A stretch of DNA of 64,000 nt from Bradyrhizobium sp. 139 (GCF_023074175.1 NZ_JADPKS010000084.1:62001-126000); one strand, 5' to 3'. Shown: positions 1 to 8,639, counted from the first letter of the stretch. The notes: generated by a model not told the origin, from the sequence alone. Made by a program: numbers and translations.

Positions 1-1
1 C

Positions 2-655
2 ATGATCATAGATGATTTCAACTACGACAACTTCGATCATGGGCCGCTCGGCTTCGTGGGTGGTTCTTACATCTGTGTCGAGAGCAAGGGGCAACGGCCG
101 ATCGATTTCCGCAACCTGCCACCAGGCGAGCCTCGCTGGGGCAAAGGCTGGAAGCAATCGGTTGCCCACTGGTATAACCGAACTTTCGTGATCGCGTCTT
201 TCGGCAGCGTCACAGCCCAGCGCAGCAACTATCTTGACCTCGACCCGAACTATAAGGACGGCTTCGGCAATCCCCTGCTGCGGATGACGTTCGACTTCAG
301 CAAAAACGATCTGGACATGTCGAAGTACTGCACCGATCGTGCAGCCGACATTGCCAAGCACATGAACCCGGACAAAATGGGCATCAACTATCGCAAGGGC
401 CCTTATTCGATCGTCCCTTACCAGACGACGCACACGACAGGCGGCACCATTATGGGAGCCGATCCGACAACCAGCGCTGTCAACCGCTATCTGCAAAGCT
501 GGGATGTTCCCAACGTGTTTGTTATGGGCGCCGGCGCCTTTCCGCAAAACCCGTCGCACAATCCGACGGGCACTGTCGGAGCTCTGGCCTATTGGGCGGC
601 CGATGCAATCACAACGAAGTATCTGAAATCGCCGGGGCGCCTGGTCCCGAGCTGA
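2..655 (+). CDS. GMC-family oxidoreductase, C-terminal part (cut by window edge)
   Basis: The frame is open at the left edge and ends with TGA at 653-655, so only the last ~217 residues of the gene are present. GMC flavoenzymes oxidise alcohols, sugars or sugar acids with FAD. The visible part fits the C-terminal substrate and active-site half of the family: a His in THTTGG near residue 146, the phrase VPNVFVMGAGAFPQ, and the closing HNPTGTVGALAY block near residues 187-198, which normally carries the second active-site His/Asn. It is followed after 150 bp by a truncated 2Fe-2S subunit gene. The subfamily (gluconate/sorbose-type) cannot be fixed without the N-terminus. The apparent ATG at 2 is not claimed as the start. 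Confidence 0.8.
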   Translation: MIIDDFNYDNFDHGPLGFVGGSYICVESKGQRPIDFRNLPPGEPRWGKGWKQSVAHWYNRTFVIASFGSVTAQRSNYLDLDPNYKDGFGNPLLRMTFDFSKNDLDMSKYCTDRAADIAKHMNPDKMGINYRKGPYSIVPYQTTHTTGGTIMGADPTTSAVNRYLQSWDVPNVFVMGAGAFPQNPSHNPTGTVGALAYWAADAITTKYLKSPGRLVPS

Positions 656-807
656 GCACGTCGGACCAGCGCCGATGGCGCCAGCCATCGAGTAGAACGC
701 GACCCCATGGAGCACGATCTGAGGTTATTCCGGAGCGGCCGATGTACGCCAAGGTTGGGGCGCTTACGGCGCCTTACCGTCACACGCGATAATATCACTG
801 GTGCAGA

Positions 808-1035
808 ATGGCATATGTTCTCACGGTAAACGGCAAGCCGCATACGATGGACGCTGACGGCGACACCCCGCTGCTGTGGGTGCTTCGCGACATGCTCCAA
901 ATGACTGGCACCAAGTTCGGATGCGGTATGGCGCTGTGCGGCGCGTGCACGGTGCATCTCGAGGGCGCGGCGACAAGAGCCTGTATCACTCCGATTGACA
1001 GCGTCCGGTCACCGAGTGATCACCGCGGGCGGTGA
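808..1035 (+). pseudogene. Truncated 2Fe-2S subunit of a molybdenum hydroxylase (IorA-like)
   Basis: The 75-residue product matches the N-terminal plant-type ferredoxin domain of isoquinoline 1-oxidoreductase alpha-type subunits: LLWVLRD, GTKFGCG, ALCGACTVH, with the cysteines of the first 2Fe-2S cluster. It is closely similar to the intact 151-residue protein encoded at 53774-54229. The frame slips around 1008 and closes at 1033-1035, so the C-terminal domain with the CxxC and CRCGTY cysteines of the second cluster is missing. No beta subunit follows. It sits 152 bp after the GMC gene; 2Fe-2S proteins of this type sometimes partner such dehydrogenases. Most likely non-functional. Confidence 0.8.
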
Positions 1036-1065
1036 CCGGGCGGACAAGCTATCTGGCGGGCCTTC

Positions 1066-1161
1066 TCAAAGCGGCGTGAGAATCTGCCAGAAGACCAGCA
1101 GCACCACGATCACCATCATGACGTAGATAATCCTACGGCCGGTCTGGTTTATTCGGCTCAT
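1066..1161 (-). CDS. 31-residue single-pass membrane protein
   Basis: ATG at 1161 to TGA at 1066 encodes MSRINQTGRR followed by a continuous hydrophobic segment (IIYVMMVIVVLLVFWQIL) and a short tail. The layout is a basic, polar N-terminus plus one transmembrane helix of about 20 residues, typical of small membrane proteins. Upstream on the minus strand I see only a weak Shine-Dalgarno (GGTGATCCG). Function unknown; existence is inferred from the coding-like layout, so this is moderate confidence. Confidence 0.5.
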   Translation of the reverse strand: MSRINQTGRRIIYVMMVIVVLLVFWQILTPL

Positions 1162-1312
1162 CGGATCACCCTGCACGGTTTGCCCTTCTTGCGCTGAGGC
1201 CCGCCATCTGGTGTCGGCCCTCCGCGGTTCAAGGCCCTCATGATGCCAACCCCAGCTTGCGCCCGTCTACCTCGACGATCATCCTCGAACGGCCGCCCCC
1301 AGCCCGCCTTCA

Positions 1313-1491
1313 TCAGATGCGCTTCACACTGTCCGCGATTGCGCGTTCAACTTCTGATGCGAGAACCGTCAGGTGATCGGCCAACCTCGTGAAAAGCTTC
1401 GTTTCTTCGGGGCGGTCGCCAGATCGCGGATGAGGGCGCACTCCGCCGCATCCGCGCGAAGCTTTTCCAACTGAGCCTGCATGTCTTTCAT
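1313..1491 (-). pseudogene. Small conserved hypothetical, frameshifted
   Basis: From ATG 1491 the frame reads MKDMQAQLEKLRADAAECAL and continues to about 1410. The coding sense then continues in another frame as TKLFTRLADHLTVLASEVERA and ends at 1313. Joining both gives a ~58-residue helical protein with heptad-like Leu/Ala spacing. This resembles short coiled-coil hypothetical proteins that I recall from Bradyrhizobium. The break lies in GCCCCGAAGAAACG near 1405-1415, a simple one-base indel. No function known. Confidence 0.5.
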
Positions 1492-1648
1492 TGCGGCTAC
1501 TCCGTTCCCCCGAGGGAACAATATAGCAGCGTCCGAAAGTGAACAGAACTGATTGCCGGATGCTCCTAATGTCGGGATCCCTTGGCGATGACATGCCGCC
1601 TAGGGACCTCCGACGGCCCCGGCACATAGGGGTGTGCTGGGGCCGTTT

Positions 1649-1906
1649 CTATCCGTGCCCTTCAGCCTTGATCAGCCGCACGTAGGTCCCGCTCTCGTGC
1701 AGTTCGAGCCAGCCGTGCTCGACTGCATACTTGATGCCGGCGCCGAACTCCGTGCCGCTTCCCTTGAGCGTGTAGAGGAAGGGATAGTTGATCTTCTCAA
1801 TGTGGATGCGACCGTCCTGTACCGGCTCGATGCTCGACGCTAGCTCAACCAGCTTACGCGCGGCGACTTCCGGGTCGGCGAAGGGGCGTTCTGTGACGAG
1901 TTTCAT
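1649..1906 (-). CDS. Conserved hypothetical protein, 85 aa
   Basis: ATG at 1906 gives MKLVTERPFADPEVAARKLVELASS..., preferred over the TTG at 1918 because the residues before MKL look like leader. The protein is soluble and mixed alpha/beta, with a YPFLYTLKGSGTEFGAGIKYAVEHGWLELHESGTYV-like tail (quoted here only to show its winged-helix flavour: a helix, a turn, then a WL strand pair). I do not know a function. It lies just downstream (9 bp) of the broken zinc-ribbon gene at 1915-2220 on the same strand, so the two may once have been one operon. Confidence 0.6.
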   Translation of the reverse strand: MKLVTERPFADPEVAARKLVELASSIEPVQDGRIHIEKINYPFLYTLKGSGTEFGAGIKYAVEHGWLELHESGTYVRLIKAEGHG

Positions 1907-1914
1907 TGCAGGAA

Positions 1915-2220
1915 TCAAAACCTCGAGCCCATCCTTGGCCTAACTCGCCCGAGACTGTCGTGCCAGTTCGGGACGATATGCACAGATCCTGCGGCGCCGC
2001 ATGCCGATCAGACCAGGCGCAAGCCGATGCGAGACCACGGCTGATCCTGCGGAAGCGTGTCGAGCCGCCCGTCGACCCTGCGATCGCAGCGGCCGTTCAG
2101 ACACTGGATGCTGCAGGTGACATGGCCGTCGGCCAGCCATTCCGCGGGGCTTCGGGGCGGATAATGGCCGGCCCATTTCGTGTATCCTTGCGCCGGGCTT
2201 CCACCCGTTGTTGCCGACAA
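1915..2220 (-). pseudogene. Small zinc-ribbon-like protein with a nonsense codon at a Cys
   Basis: The minus frame from about 2220 reads ...PPRSPAEWLADGHVTCSIQC, LNGRC, LDTLPQDQPWSRIGLRLV, then TGA at 2010-2008. It resumes in the same frame as SACGAAGSVHIVPNWHD and ends at 1915. Short proteins of this build are, as I recall, common in Bradyrhizobium and carry two Cys pairs. Here the TGA sits exactly where the first Cys of the second pair (CSACG) would be, a TGC to TGA change. Upstream limit uncertain, because no good ATG is visible. Probably inactive. Confidence 0.55.
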
Positions 2221-2578
2221 GATCGTGTATTACGAGGACAAGGCATTCCTGCGGCGTCTGCTGCCGCCGCCTACTCCGGAGATGCCCAAGGGTCGCTCGA
2301 ATGCGCTGGATGCAGAACTCAAGGAGCTACGCGCCGAGGTCGCTGAACTGCGCGCGGTCTTTCGCTCGCGGCCGATGACCGACGAGGAGGTGGCCGATCC
2401 CTCCGCGATTCCTGACGGCGCCAGTTTCGACTTTGGCGACGTGGACGTGGACCTCGAAGGGCTCTCCGAGGAAGAGTTAAAGGCCTGGCCCCTGAACTAC
2501 ATCGACGCCCAGGCCATTCCGCCGGCGCGACGGTCCGGCCGCAAGCAGAACGGGCAGCAGCATGAACGACAAGCGTGA
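2195..2578 (+). pseudogene. C-terminal remnant of a TraG/VirD4-type coupling protein
   Basis: The product from about 2195 reads KIVYYEDKAFLRRLLPPP and then an acidic tail (VDLEGLSEEELKAWPLNYID) ending at 2578. The YYED...RLLPPP element is the C-terminal signature of TraG-like conjugative coupling ATPases of rhizobial elements. Walker A and B and the membrane segment, which would be another ~500 residues, are absent. Upstream sequence is unrelated and carries the minus-strand pseudogene at 1915-2220, so this is a 3' stump. It overlaps the next gene by 17 bp, as in intact conjugation operons. Confidence 0.65.
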
Positions 2579-3731
2579 CAACAGCGAGGACTTCAGCCTT
2601 GAACGGCAAGATCGCACAGGGCGCGGTCCGGGGAGAAACGAACCGGGCGACCAGGCGGAAGCGAAGTCAAAGTCGGCCGCCAGGTCGTCCGCCGCGATAG
2701 TTGATGACAATGCGCTCCCCGAGCGTATCAGTCGCAAATATTACGTCATTGCAAATGAGACCGGAAGAGACCGGCATAGCGGGGAAACGCGCTTCTATGC
2801 CGACGAACGTGGCGAGTATCTGGCCTTCAAAATCACGGAAGATCGACTGGTCACCCGGCTGGCCGCAGCGGAAGTAATCCGGGACATGGTCAGCGTGGCA
2901 CAACATCGCCAATGGGAGGCACTTCACGTCCGCGGCTCCGCGGAATTCCGACGCAAGGCCTGGCTTGAGGCTGGTGCGCGTGGAATAAGTTCAGGGGTAT
3001 CAGCCGACCGATCTCGATCGGCAGGCGCTGGCCGACCGAAGAGAAGTCCGGAATCGAAGATACCCTCGCACGCGTGAGGTTGAGACTCGTTCAAATGTTG
3101 ACAAGGACGCGCCCACGGCAGGTTCGACTACGACAAAGGCATTTCGGGGCGTTTGATCGACTTCGGCCAGGCACCCTACGGCAATCGGAACAACGCCGAG
3201 ACGACGGCCTACGTGGCCATCGAGCTCGACAACGGCCAGCGGCATAAAGTGTGGGGCGTGGGTCTGGAAAAGGCGATCGCCGACAGCAAGGCAGGGCCCG
3301 GCGACCAAATCCAACTGCGCCGGGAGGGCGTCGAGCGCGTCCTCAAAACTATCAAGGTCATCGATGCAGCCGGAGGTGCGCGAACGGAAAGGCGGCAGGT
3401 GCCGCGAAACCGCTGGCGTGTGACCGCGGAGAAATTTCGCGTAAGCGACCGACCTACGGCCGCCCGGGATCCCGATCTGGTCGCGGCACGGTCGCAAGTC
3501 GCCATCATCGAGAAGCTGCTAGCACGCGCGTTCCCAAAGGACGAGCGCGCACGTGAGAGCATCATTACAGCCGCAAAGGAGCGCATCGCCCAACACCTCG
3601 AGAAGGGGCATTCGTTCAGGCGCGCGACAGTAATGGAACCCGTTCGCGGTGAAAAACTGGGCCGTGACAAGCACGGGGATTATCAAACCCACAAGAGTGA
3701 ACATGTCAGACTGCAAGAGCGAGAGCGCTGA
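2562..3731 (+). pseudogene. Relaxase/LPD7-domain conjugation protein, frameshifted remnant
   Basis: From ATG 2562 the frame carries an LPD7-like domain: ISRKYYVIAN, FYADERGEYLAFKITEDRLV, then WEALHVRGSAEFRRKAWLEA, ending GARGI. Coding sense jumps frame near 2987 (VQGYQPTDLDRQALADRR) and again near 3050. From about 3120 it continues as FDYDKGISGRLIDFGQAPYG, then WGVGLEKAI and a helical tail to 3731. LPD7 domains occur in TraA/MobA-type relaxases and associated polyvalent proteins. The nickase domain is not visible. Together with the traG stump it marks a dead integrative conjugative element. Confidence 0.65.
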
Positions 3732-4108
3732 ACGGAGGGTTCAAGCCCTCTTCGAACTGCTCTGCATCCTCCGTTATAGTGCTCCGGCAATCGCGCCGGT
3801 AGCCACTTAATCATGACGACAGATACCTTGATGTGACAGAGAATTCCTGCGAAGGTCGCATCGATCAGCACGGGGGCGCACGACAGGATCGGCATCGCGT
3901 CGAGCGCTCTTGGCCACAAGGTCTAGTTTATGGTCAAGTAGTGCGACGATTCTCCGACGGCATTTGAGCTCACTCGGCGCAACGTTATTGCAGGTGCGTG
4001 CGTCGGCGGAATTGACGACGGCTCCGAGCGACCGACGTAGTTTATGTGATCCTGGCGCTCGGGTTGTTGAATGAGGGTGGACGTCTCATGGAAAGCAGGG
4101 GATGTGAA
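3732..4108. other. Intergenic region before porin
   Basis: 377 bp between the conjugation remnant and the porin. I see no supported gene. The segment ends with an AG-rich stretch (GCAGGGG, 4096-4102) that can serve as ribosome binding site for the porin start at 4109. Confidence 0.4.
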
Positions 4109-5719
4109 ATGCTCAGGAAAGCATTTGCAACGGCGCTGGGCATCGCCGGTGCCCTCGTGGTGTCGCAAGCTCATGCCGAGTCGGCAGGCAACAGCGAGCA
4201 GGAGATCGCGCTCCTGAAGCAGCAATTGAAGATGCTGGAGCAGAAGCTCGATAAGCTCCAGAGCCAGACTGCCGCGAACACGGCCGCCACGGCGAAGGCC
4301 AAAGTCGAAGCAAGGGCAGAGGCAAAGGCCGAAGCGCGGTCGGAGGCCAAGGCCGTCGTCGCCAACGCTAGTGCTGCGATCCCGCTCAAGGGCCCTGCAC
4401 CGGCATCCGGCGTTGTCGTAACGATGCCGAACAACCGGCCAACCATCTGCACCGCCGATGGAGCGAACTGCGTCGCCATCACTGGCCGCGTGCATTGGGA
4501 TGTCGGCGGCTACGACTATCGTCCCAACACCGCGGCCACGGTGCCGCAGAAGCTCGACAGCGGCGAGAACGTCCGCCGCGCCCGCATCGGGCTCGCCGGC
4601 AAATTCTTCAACGACTGGAATTTCGCACTGGTCTACGATTTCGGCGGCACCTCCGATGGATTTGGCGGCGCAGCTCCGGGATCGCTGCCCGGCGGCGGCG
4701 TCTCCGGCCTCGAGAATGCCTATCTCAGCTACACCGGTTTGAAGCCGTTCGGCGGAAGGATGGCAGTCGAAGCCGGCATCATGGACCTGCCCTACACGCT
4801 GGACGAGGCCACGAGCTCCAACGACATCATGTTCATGGAGCGGGCCTCGCCGGGCATCATCGCCACCAACATTGCCGCCGGCGACTTCCGCTCCGCGGCC
4901 GGCACGCGGTGGTACAACGACCAGCTCTGGATCGGCGGCTATGTCACGGGACCAGCGACGGGCGCGATCCACTCCGCCTCGAGCGCCGCGCCAGCCGGCA
5001 CCAGCGAGCAATATGGCGCCGTGGCGCGCGTTGCAGGCAACCCCATCAGCGGCAAGGACTATTCGGTGCATATCGGTGCCGACGCGCAGTGGCTGATCCA
5101 GCCGCCGCGCAATCTCATCGCCAACACACAGACGGTCACGCTCAGCGACCGTCCGGAATTGCGTCTGGACCCGACGACGCTGGTGTCCACCGGTGCGATC
5201 GCCAATGTCTCGGGCGCGCAGGTCTACAGTCTCGAGGCGGCCGCCACCTATGGACCGCTGATCCTCCAAGGCGAGTATTTCTGGTACAATGTCGATCGCA
5301 CCGCCAACACCGGCGTGCCGCTGGTCGGTGCGTCGAGCCTGAAGTTCCAGGGCGGTTACGCGCAGGCCGGCTACGTGCTGACCGGCGAAGGTCGTAGCTA
5401 TAATGCGGCGAACGCGGCCTATAACGGCGTCAAGCCGGCGCATCCGTTCTCGCTGGATGGCGGCGGCTGGGGTGCCTGGGAAGTCGCCGGACGCGTGAGC
5501 CAGATCGACCTCAACGATCAGCTCGCGACCGCCAATGGCATCGCCGGCGGACGCCAGACCGTCTACACGCTCGCACTCAACTGGTATGTCAACGGCAACG
5601 TCCGCTTCATGCTCGACTACCTGCATGGCAATATCTCCAAGCAGGCCTCGCCGGTCTCGACCGCCGATGTCGGCTCGAAATTCGATGCCGTGGCGATGCG
5701 CACGCAGTTTGCCTTCTGA
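4109..5719 (+). CDS. Phosphate-selective-type porin (OprP/OprO-like) with coiled-coil N-terminus
   Basis: ATG 4109 is chosen because it places a classic signal peptide first (MLRKAFATALGIAGALVVSQ, cleavage after AHA); frames from 4046 or 4088 only add non-signal residues. Next comes a Leu heptad segment (EIALLKQQLKMLEQKLDKLQ), then an Ala/Lys/Glu repeat (KAEARSEAKA, residues ~60-90), then a ~430-residue beta-rich barrel ending in aromatic Phe (FAF), the usual OmpA/porin insertion signal. The GRVHWDVGGYDY start and RRARIGLAGKFFNDW are typical of OprP-like trimeric porins. Predicted outer-membrane channel for anions or small solutes. It stands alone. A long open frame on the opposite strand is a shadow of its GC-rich codons. 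Confidence 0.85.
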   Translation: MLRKAFATALGIAGALVVSQAHAESAGNSEQEIALLKQQLKMLEQKLDKLQSQTAANTAATAKAKVEARAEAKAEARSEAKAVVANASAAIPLKGPAPASGVVVTMPNNRPTICTADGANCVAITGRVHWDVGGYDYRPNTAATVPQKLDSGENVRRARIGLAGKFFNDWNFALVYDFGGTSDGFGGAAPGSLPGGGVSGLENAYLSYTGLKPFGGRMAVEAGIMDLPYTLDEATSSNDIMFMERASPGIIATNIAAGDFRSAAGTRWYNDQLWIGGYVTGPATGAIHSASSAAPAGTSEQYGAVARVAGNPISGKDYSVHIGADAQWLIQPPRNLIANTQTVTLSDRPELRLDPTTLVSTGAIANVSGAQVYSLEAAATYGPLILQGEYFWYNVDRTANTGVPLVGASSLKFQGGYAQAGYVLTGEGRSYNAANAAYNGVKPAHPFSLDGGGWGAWEVAGRVSQIDLNDQLATANGIAGGRQTVYTLALNWYVNGNVRFMLDYLHGNISKQASPVSTADVGSKFDAVAMRTQFAF

Positions 5720-6019
5720 CGCAATCTCTTGCAGGAGTGTTTTGTCGGCTTGTTTTTATGCGCGTCCGGCCCTGTTTCCGTCGCGTCGACCCAGAGACGC
5801 CTCAATAATACGAGCGGGCGCGTGTCTCATTCGCCGTAACCGGTTCAGTCGTTCCGCAGGCACTGAGTGTGTATCGGCCTCGAACATTGGGTTGGACTCA
5901 GATCCGATGATGTTTCTGCCGAGCTTGCGTTTCTCCAGCGGAGGACTCAGGATCATGCAAGCTAACATTTGGATTTCCTTCTTTGTGACGAGTGGGTCAG
6001 TTATCCAGAGCGCAGGTGA

Positions 6020-6270
6020 TTCATGTGACTCGATTATTGTAGCGGTCCGAGCGGAAAGCGGCGTGGCCGAGTGCGCATCGTGCGGGCGAGATCAAGAATC
6101 GTAGCCCATACGACCGACAGGCTGCAGATTTGGCCTATACAGGCAAGGAAAATGCGCCTTTGCGTGATCACCCGGAGGTTCGATTGCGAGGTGCCCGATT
6201 GTCGGCGGCGCATTTTCGCTGAACGGTTCGGGGACGATGGGCGAGCGGCTCGACCAACGTCGAACGACCA
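6020..6270 (+). pseudogene. ISL3-family transposase N-terminal remnant
   Basis: Reading across two frames gives CASCG, then VAHTTDRLQIWPIQ, then VITRRFDCEVPDCRRRIFAE and RFGDDGRAAR. The zinc-binding pattern CxxCG...CxxPxCxRRIFAERF is the N-terminal signature of ISL3 transposases. The DDE domain is missing and terminal repeats are not evident. The scrap abuts the formate-dehydrogenase accessory remnant, so the insertion may have helped to break that cluster. Confidence 0.6.
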
Positions 6271-6319
6271 AGCGAACCCAATCCCAAAAAGCCAGCCCGA
6301 AACCCGGCCCGCGGATTTG

Positions 6320-6668
6320 CGCCACTTGGTGAAGTCGTGAGGGGCTGCCTTTCTCATTGCTTGGATCGATGTTGCGGTCGAGCCACTCGCCGGATTGCGC
6401 GGCGCGCTATTGCTCTGGTATGTCCAGTTGAATACGAATGCCACAGATCGGAGACGCAATCTGCAATAAACGCGAAATCGACGATATCACGCGACAGAGC
6501 ATGGCCGGACTCTATCGAATGATGTTTCGATACCCGTCAGGCATGATCGACAAGGTGAGGGGCGAGGCAATGTATTTCTTGGCCGCCCGGACGCGCGATG
6601 GGATGCGGCGCTTGAAGCCGAATCTCGTGACCGGACTGCCGGTCGTTTATTCGGAGGCGGTGAATTGA
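6320..6668 (+). pseudogene. DUF6352-like formate dehydrogenase accessory protein, C-terminal remnant
   Basis: Two frames together read WIDVAVEPLAGLRGALLLWY, then (after a slip near 6450) QIGDAICNKREIDDI, SMAGLYRMMFRYPSGMIDKV and RLKPNLVTGLPVVYSEAVN to the stop at 6668. I recognise the ending (DKVRGE...MKPQNLVTGLP-type) as the C-terminus of the DUF6352 family found beside DUF3305/DUF3306 in formate dehydrogenase loci. The N-terminal two thirds are replaced by the ISL3 scrap. The stop overlaps the next gene's likely start, as expected for an operon. Confidence 0.55.
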
Positions 6669-7161
6669 GATCAACGGCACTCACGAGCATTCCAGTCGGC
6701 GTCCTCATTGAGCGACGGAAGGCGAGGAGCACATGGGCTAAGTTTCTGTGGAGGCCGGTGTTGGGGCCGGAACGCCCTCCGCGGCAGCATGGACGCCGCT
6801 CGCCACACGAGCCGACCGGATATTATTTTACGCTGGTGATGCAACTATCAACCTGCACCGGACCGAGACGAGCTATTATCGGAACAATCTTGCGGCGGCG
6901 CCGCCCAAACTTTGGGTTGTTCTTCATCCCACCCCATCCGACCCGCCCTATGAACTGCTTTCGGTGACTGCCGATCCGGCCGAAGGCGAAGCCTTCACAG
7001 ACACGGGCAGCAATCTGGTAGAGAGCGTACCGATGCCGCCGGAAATCGCCGAAACCATCGCTCAGTTCATCGCCACGCATCATGTCGAGCGGCCGTTCCT
7101 GAAGCGGAGGCGGCCCGCCGACCGCAACGGGCCCGAAAAGGCGAGGGAGAGCGACCATTGA
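6665..7161 (+). pseudogene. DUF3305 protein of a formate dehydrogenase cluster, frameshifted
   Basis: From TTG 6665 the frame reads STALTSIPVGVLIERRKARS and TWAKFLWRPV, then slips near 6755-6765 into AAAWTPLATRADRILFYAGD, TINLHRTETSYYRNNL and PPYELLSVTADPAEGEAF, ending at 7161. The order IPVGV.IERRKA, FYAGDA.I.LHRT, PYELL.VTADP.EGE is the DUF3305 signature. Such proteins accompany molybdenum-containing formate dehydrogenases; their exact role is unknown. A single indel separates the two halves. The stop overlaps the TTG start of the DUF3306 gene. Confidence 0.7.
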
Positions 7162-7799
7162 TCGGGCCAAAGAGTTTCGTTTCACGCTGGATGCGGCTGA
7201 AAAGCCAATCAGGTGCGGGGCACGACTCCAGGTTGGAAGTGGGGGATTTAGAGCATGGTGCAACACGGGTACCGGATCTCGCGCCGGATGCTGCTGACCG
7301 CGAAGCCGACGGCTCCCCCGAAGGGCCGTTTGATACGGCACGCCTCCCGGCCATCGAAACTATCAAGGTTGATACCGATATCGAGGCATTTCTACAGAGC
7401 GGGGTGCCGGCCGAACTAACGCGAGCCGCGCTTCGTCAGGCCTGGGCCAGCGACCCTGCCATTCGTGACTTCATTGGCATCGCGGAGAACCAATGGGATT
7501 TCAACGATCCGAACGCAATGCCGGGCTTCAGTGCGCTGAATGCGGAAGATAAGGTTGCCGATCTGCGGCGGCAGGTGCTCGGCGAATATCAGACGTTAGG
7601 CAGCTCGACACCGGTATCTGTCGCGCAGGTACCGTCAAGCGCTAGTGAGTGCAGAGCGACCGATCCCGCCCGGACGGCTACTCCGGGCGTACCGAGCGAA
7701 CCCGATTTGGAAGCGACCACCATCGAAGAGGATCTTGCGACAGAGGAATATGACTCCTCGCCCTGGCGCGCTTCCCACGGCGGAGCCTTACCGACGTAA
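7158..7799 (+). CDS. DUF3306 protein of a formate dehydrogenase cluster
   Basis: 213 residues from TTG 7158, which overlaps the stop of the DUF3305 remnant. N-terminal FVSRWMRLKSQ, a variable acidic linker, then FDTARLPAIETIKVDTDIEA, FLQSGVPAELTRAALRQAW and DPAIRDFIGIAENQWDFNDP are the conserved DUF3306 blocks. The C-terminal ~70 residues are low-complexity and longer than I expect, possibly drift. DUF3306 genes sit beside formate dehydrogenase subunits and their function is unknown. It is the only apparently unbroken frame of this cluster, yet its operon partners are broken, so it may be in early decay. Confidence 0.7.
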   Translation: MIGPKSFVSRWMRLKSQSGAGHDSRLEVGDLEHGATRVPDLAPDAADREADGSPEGPFDTARLPAIETIKVDTDIEAFLQSGVPAELTRAALRQAWASDPAIRDFIGIAENQWDFNDPNAMPGFSALNAEDKVADLRRQVLGEYQTLGSSTPVSVAQVPSSASECRATDPARTATPGVPSEPDLEATTIEEDLATEEYDSSPWRASHGGALPT

Positions 7800-7835
7800 C
7801 AGGACTTCGAGACCATCGCAGGCGGATCTGAGCGG

Positions 7836-8451
7836 ATGCAGCGGCCTTTGCCTCACACCTACCCGGAACGGATCGTCGACACGATAGATCGCGCTCGCGC
7901 ACGGGAGTATGCGCTCCTGGCGACTCTTCTTGCCCGCAGCCCGGATAGTCGAATGATAGAGCGTCTGGCTTTGCTCCGGGGCGACGGCAGCTTGCTCGGC
8001 GCAGCTCACGCGGCGCTCGCGGAAGCCGCCGCTAGCTGCGATGAGGAAAGCACTGGGCGGGAGTATTTCGATCTATTTGTTGGGCTCGGACAAAGCCTGC
8101 TCTCGCCGTATGCGTCACACTATCTGACCGGCTCGCTCTACGCCCGCCCGCTCGCGCGCTTGCGCGCTTGCGCCAGACATTTGGAGCTCTTGTTATCGAG
8201 CACGCGCAGAGGTCGGAGCCGGAGGACCACGTTTCAATTATCTGCGAGATAATGGCGGGTCTCATTGGCGGAAGTATCGCGGCTCCGGCCGGCGCAGATC
8301 GCTGGTTTTTTAAAGAGCATGTTACGACATGGGCCCAACGCTTTTTTGTCGACTTGGAGGACGCGCAATCGGCAACTTTCTATGCTTCTGTTGGCGCGCT
8401 TGGCAGGACTTTCATCTTGTCGAAACTGAAAGCTATTCGCTGTCAGATTAG
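7836..8451 (+). pseudogene. TorD/DmsD-family chaperone for formate dehydrogenase, frameshifted
   Basis: The first frame reads RAREYALLATLLARSPDSRM, LGAAHAALAEAA, YFDLFVGLGQSLLSPYASHY and LTGSLYARPLARLR. A perfect 8-bp tandem duplication, GCGCGCTT at 8154-8161 and 8162-8169, throws it out of frame. Coding sense resumes as QTFGALVIEHAQRSEPEDHV, IICEIMAGLIGG, APAGADRWFFKEH and FYASVGALGRTFI. A second slip near 8420 leads to VETESYSLSD and TAG at 8451. TorD-like proteins bind Tat signals and help load molybdopterin enzymes; here no such enzyme remains. Confidence 0.7.
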
Positions 8452-8466
8452 ATCAGGAGAAGCGCA

Positions 8467-8592
8467 ATGCGCCCGTTCATCGCTTCATGCTTAGTCATCG
8501 GCCTCATAGCCATAAGTGCCGCGGCCATTCTCGATTGTTTCGTGCAACTGCCAGTGTCAGCCGCCTTCGCGAAATCGAGTGCGCGGCTCTGA
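8467..8592 (+). CDS. 41-residue single-span protein beside the TorD remnant
   Basis: ATG 8467 follows AGGAGA at 8455-8460, a good ribosome binding site. It encodes MRPFIASCLVIGLIAISAAA, then ILDCFVQLPVSAAFAKSSAR and a final Leu before TGA at 8590-8592. The first 22 residues form a membrane segment or uncleaved signal. Tiny proteins like this sit, as I recall, next to formate dehydrogenase genes in Bradyrhizobiaceae; the role is unknown. Confidence 0.6.
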   Translation: MRPFIASCLVIGLIAISAAAILDCFVQLPVSAAFAKSSARL

Positions 8593-8639
8593 AGCTGGCG
8601 CAGGGTCGAACGGCACGGCGAACTCGCTGAGGAAATTAT

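Noticed and set aside
2008..2010. Selenocysteine at the TGA of the zinc-ribbon gene
   Set aside because: No downstream hairpin of SECIS type is apparent and the region is rich in ordinary nonsense and frameshift mutations; simple decay is more likely.
3923..5626. 567-codon open frame on the minus strand opposite the porin
   Set aside because: It is the shadow of GC-rich porin codons. The protein composition (Arg, Gly, Ala, Val without family motifs) is not protein-like and the plus-strand porin has a signal peptide and barrel signature.
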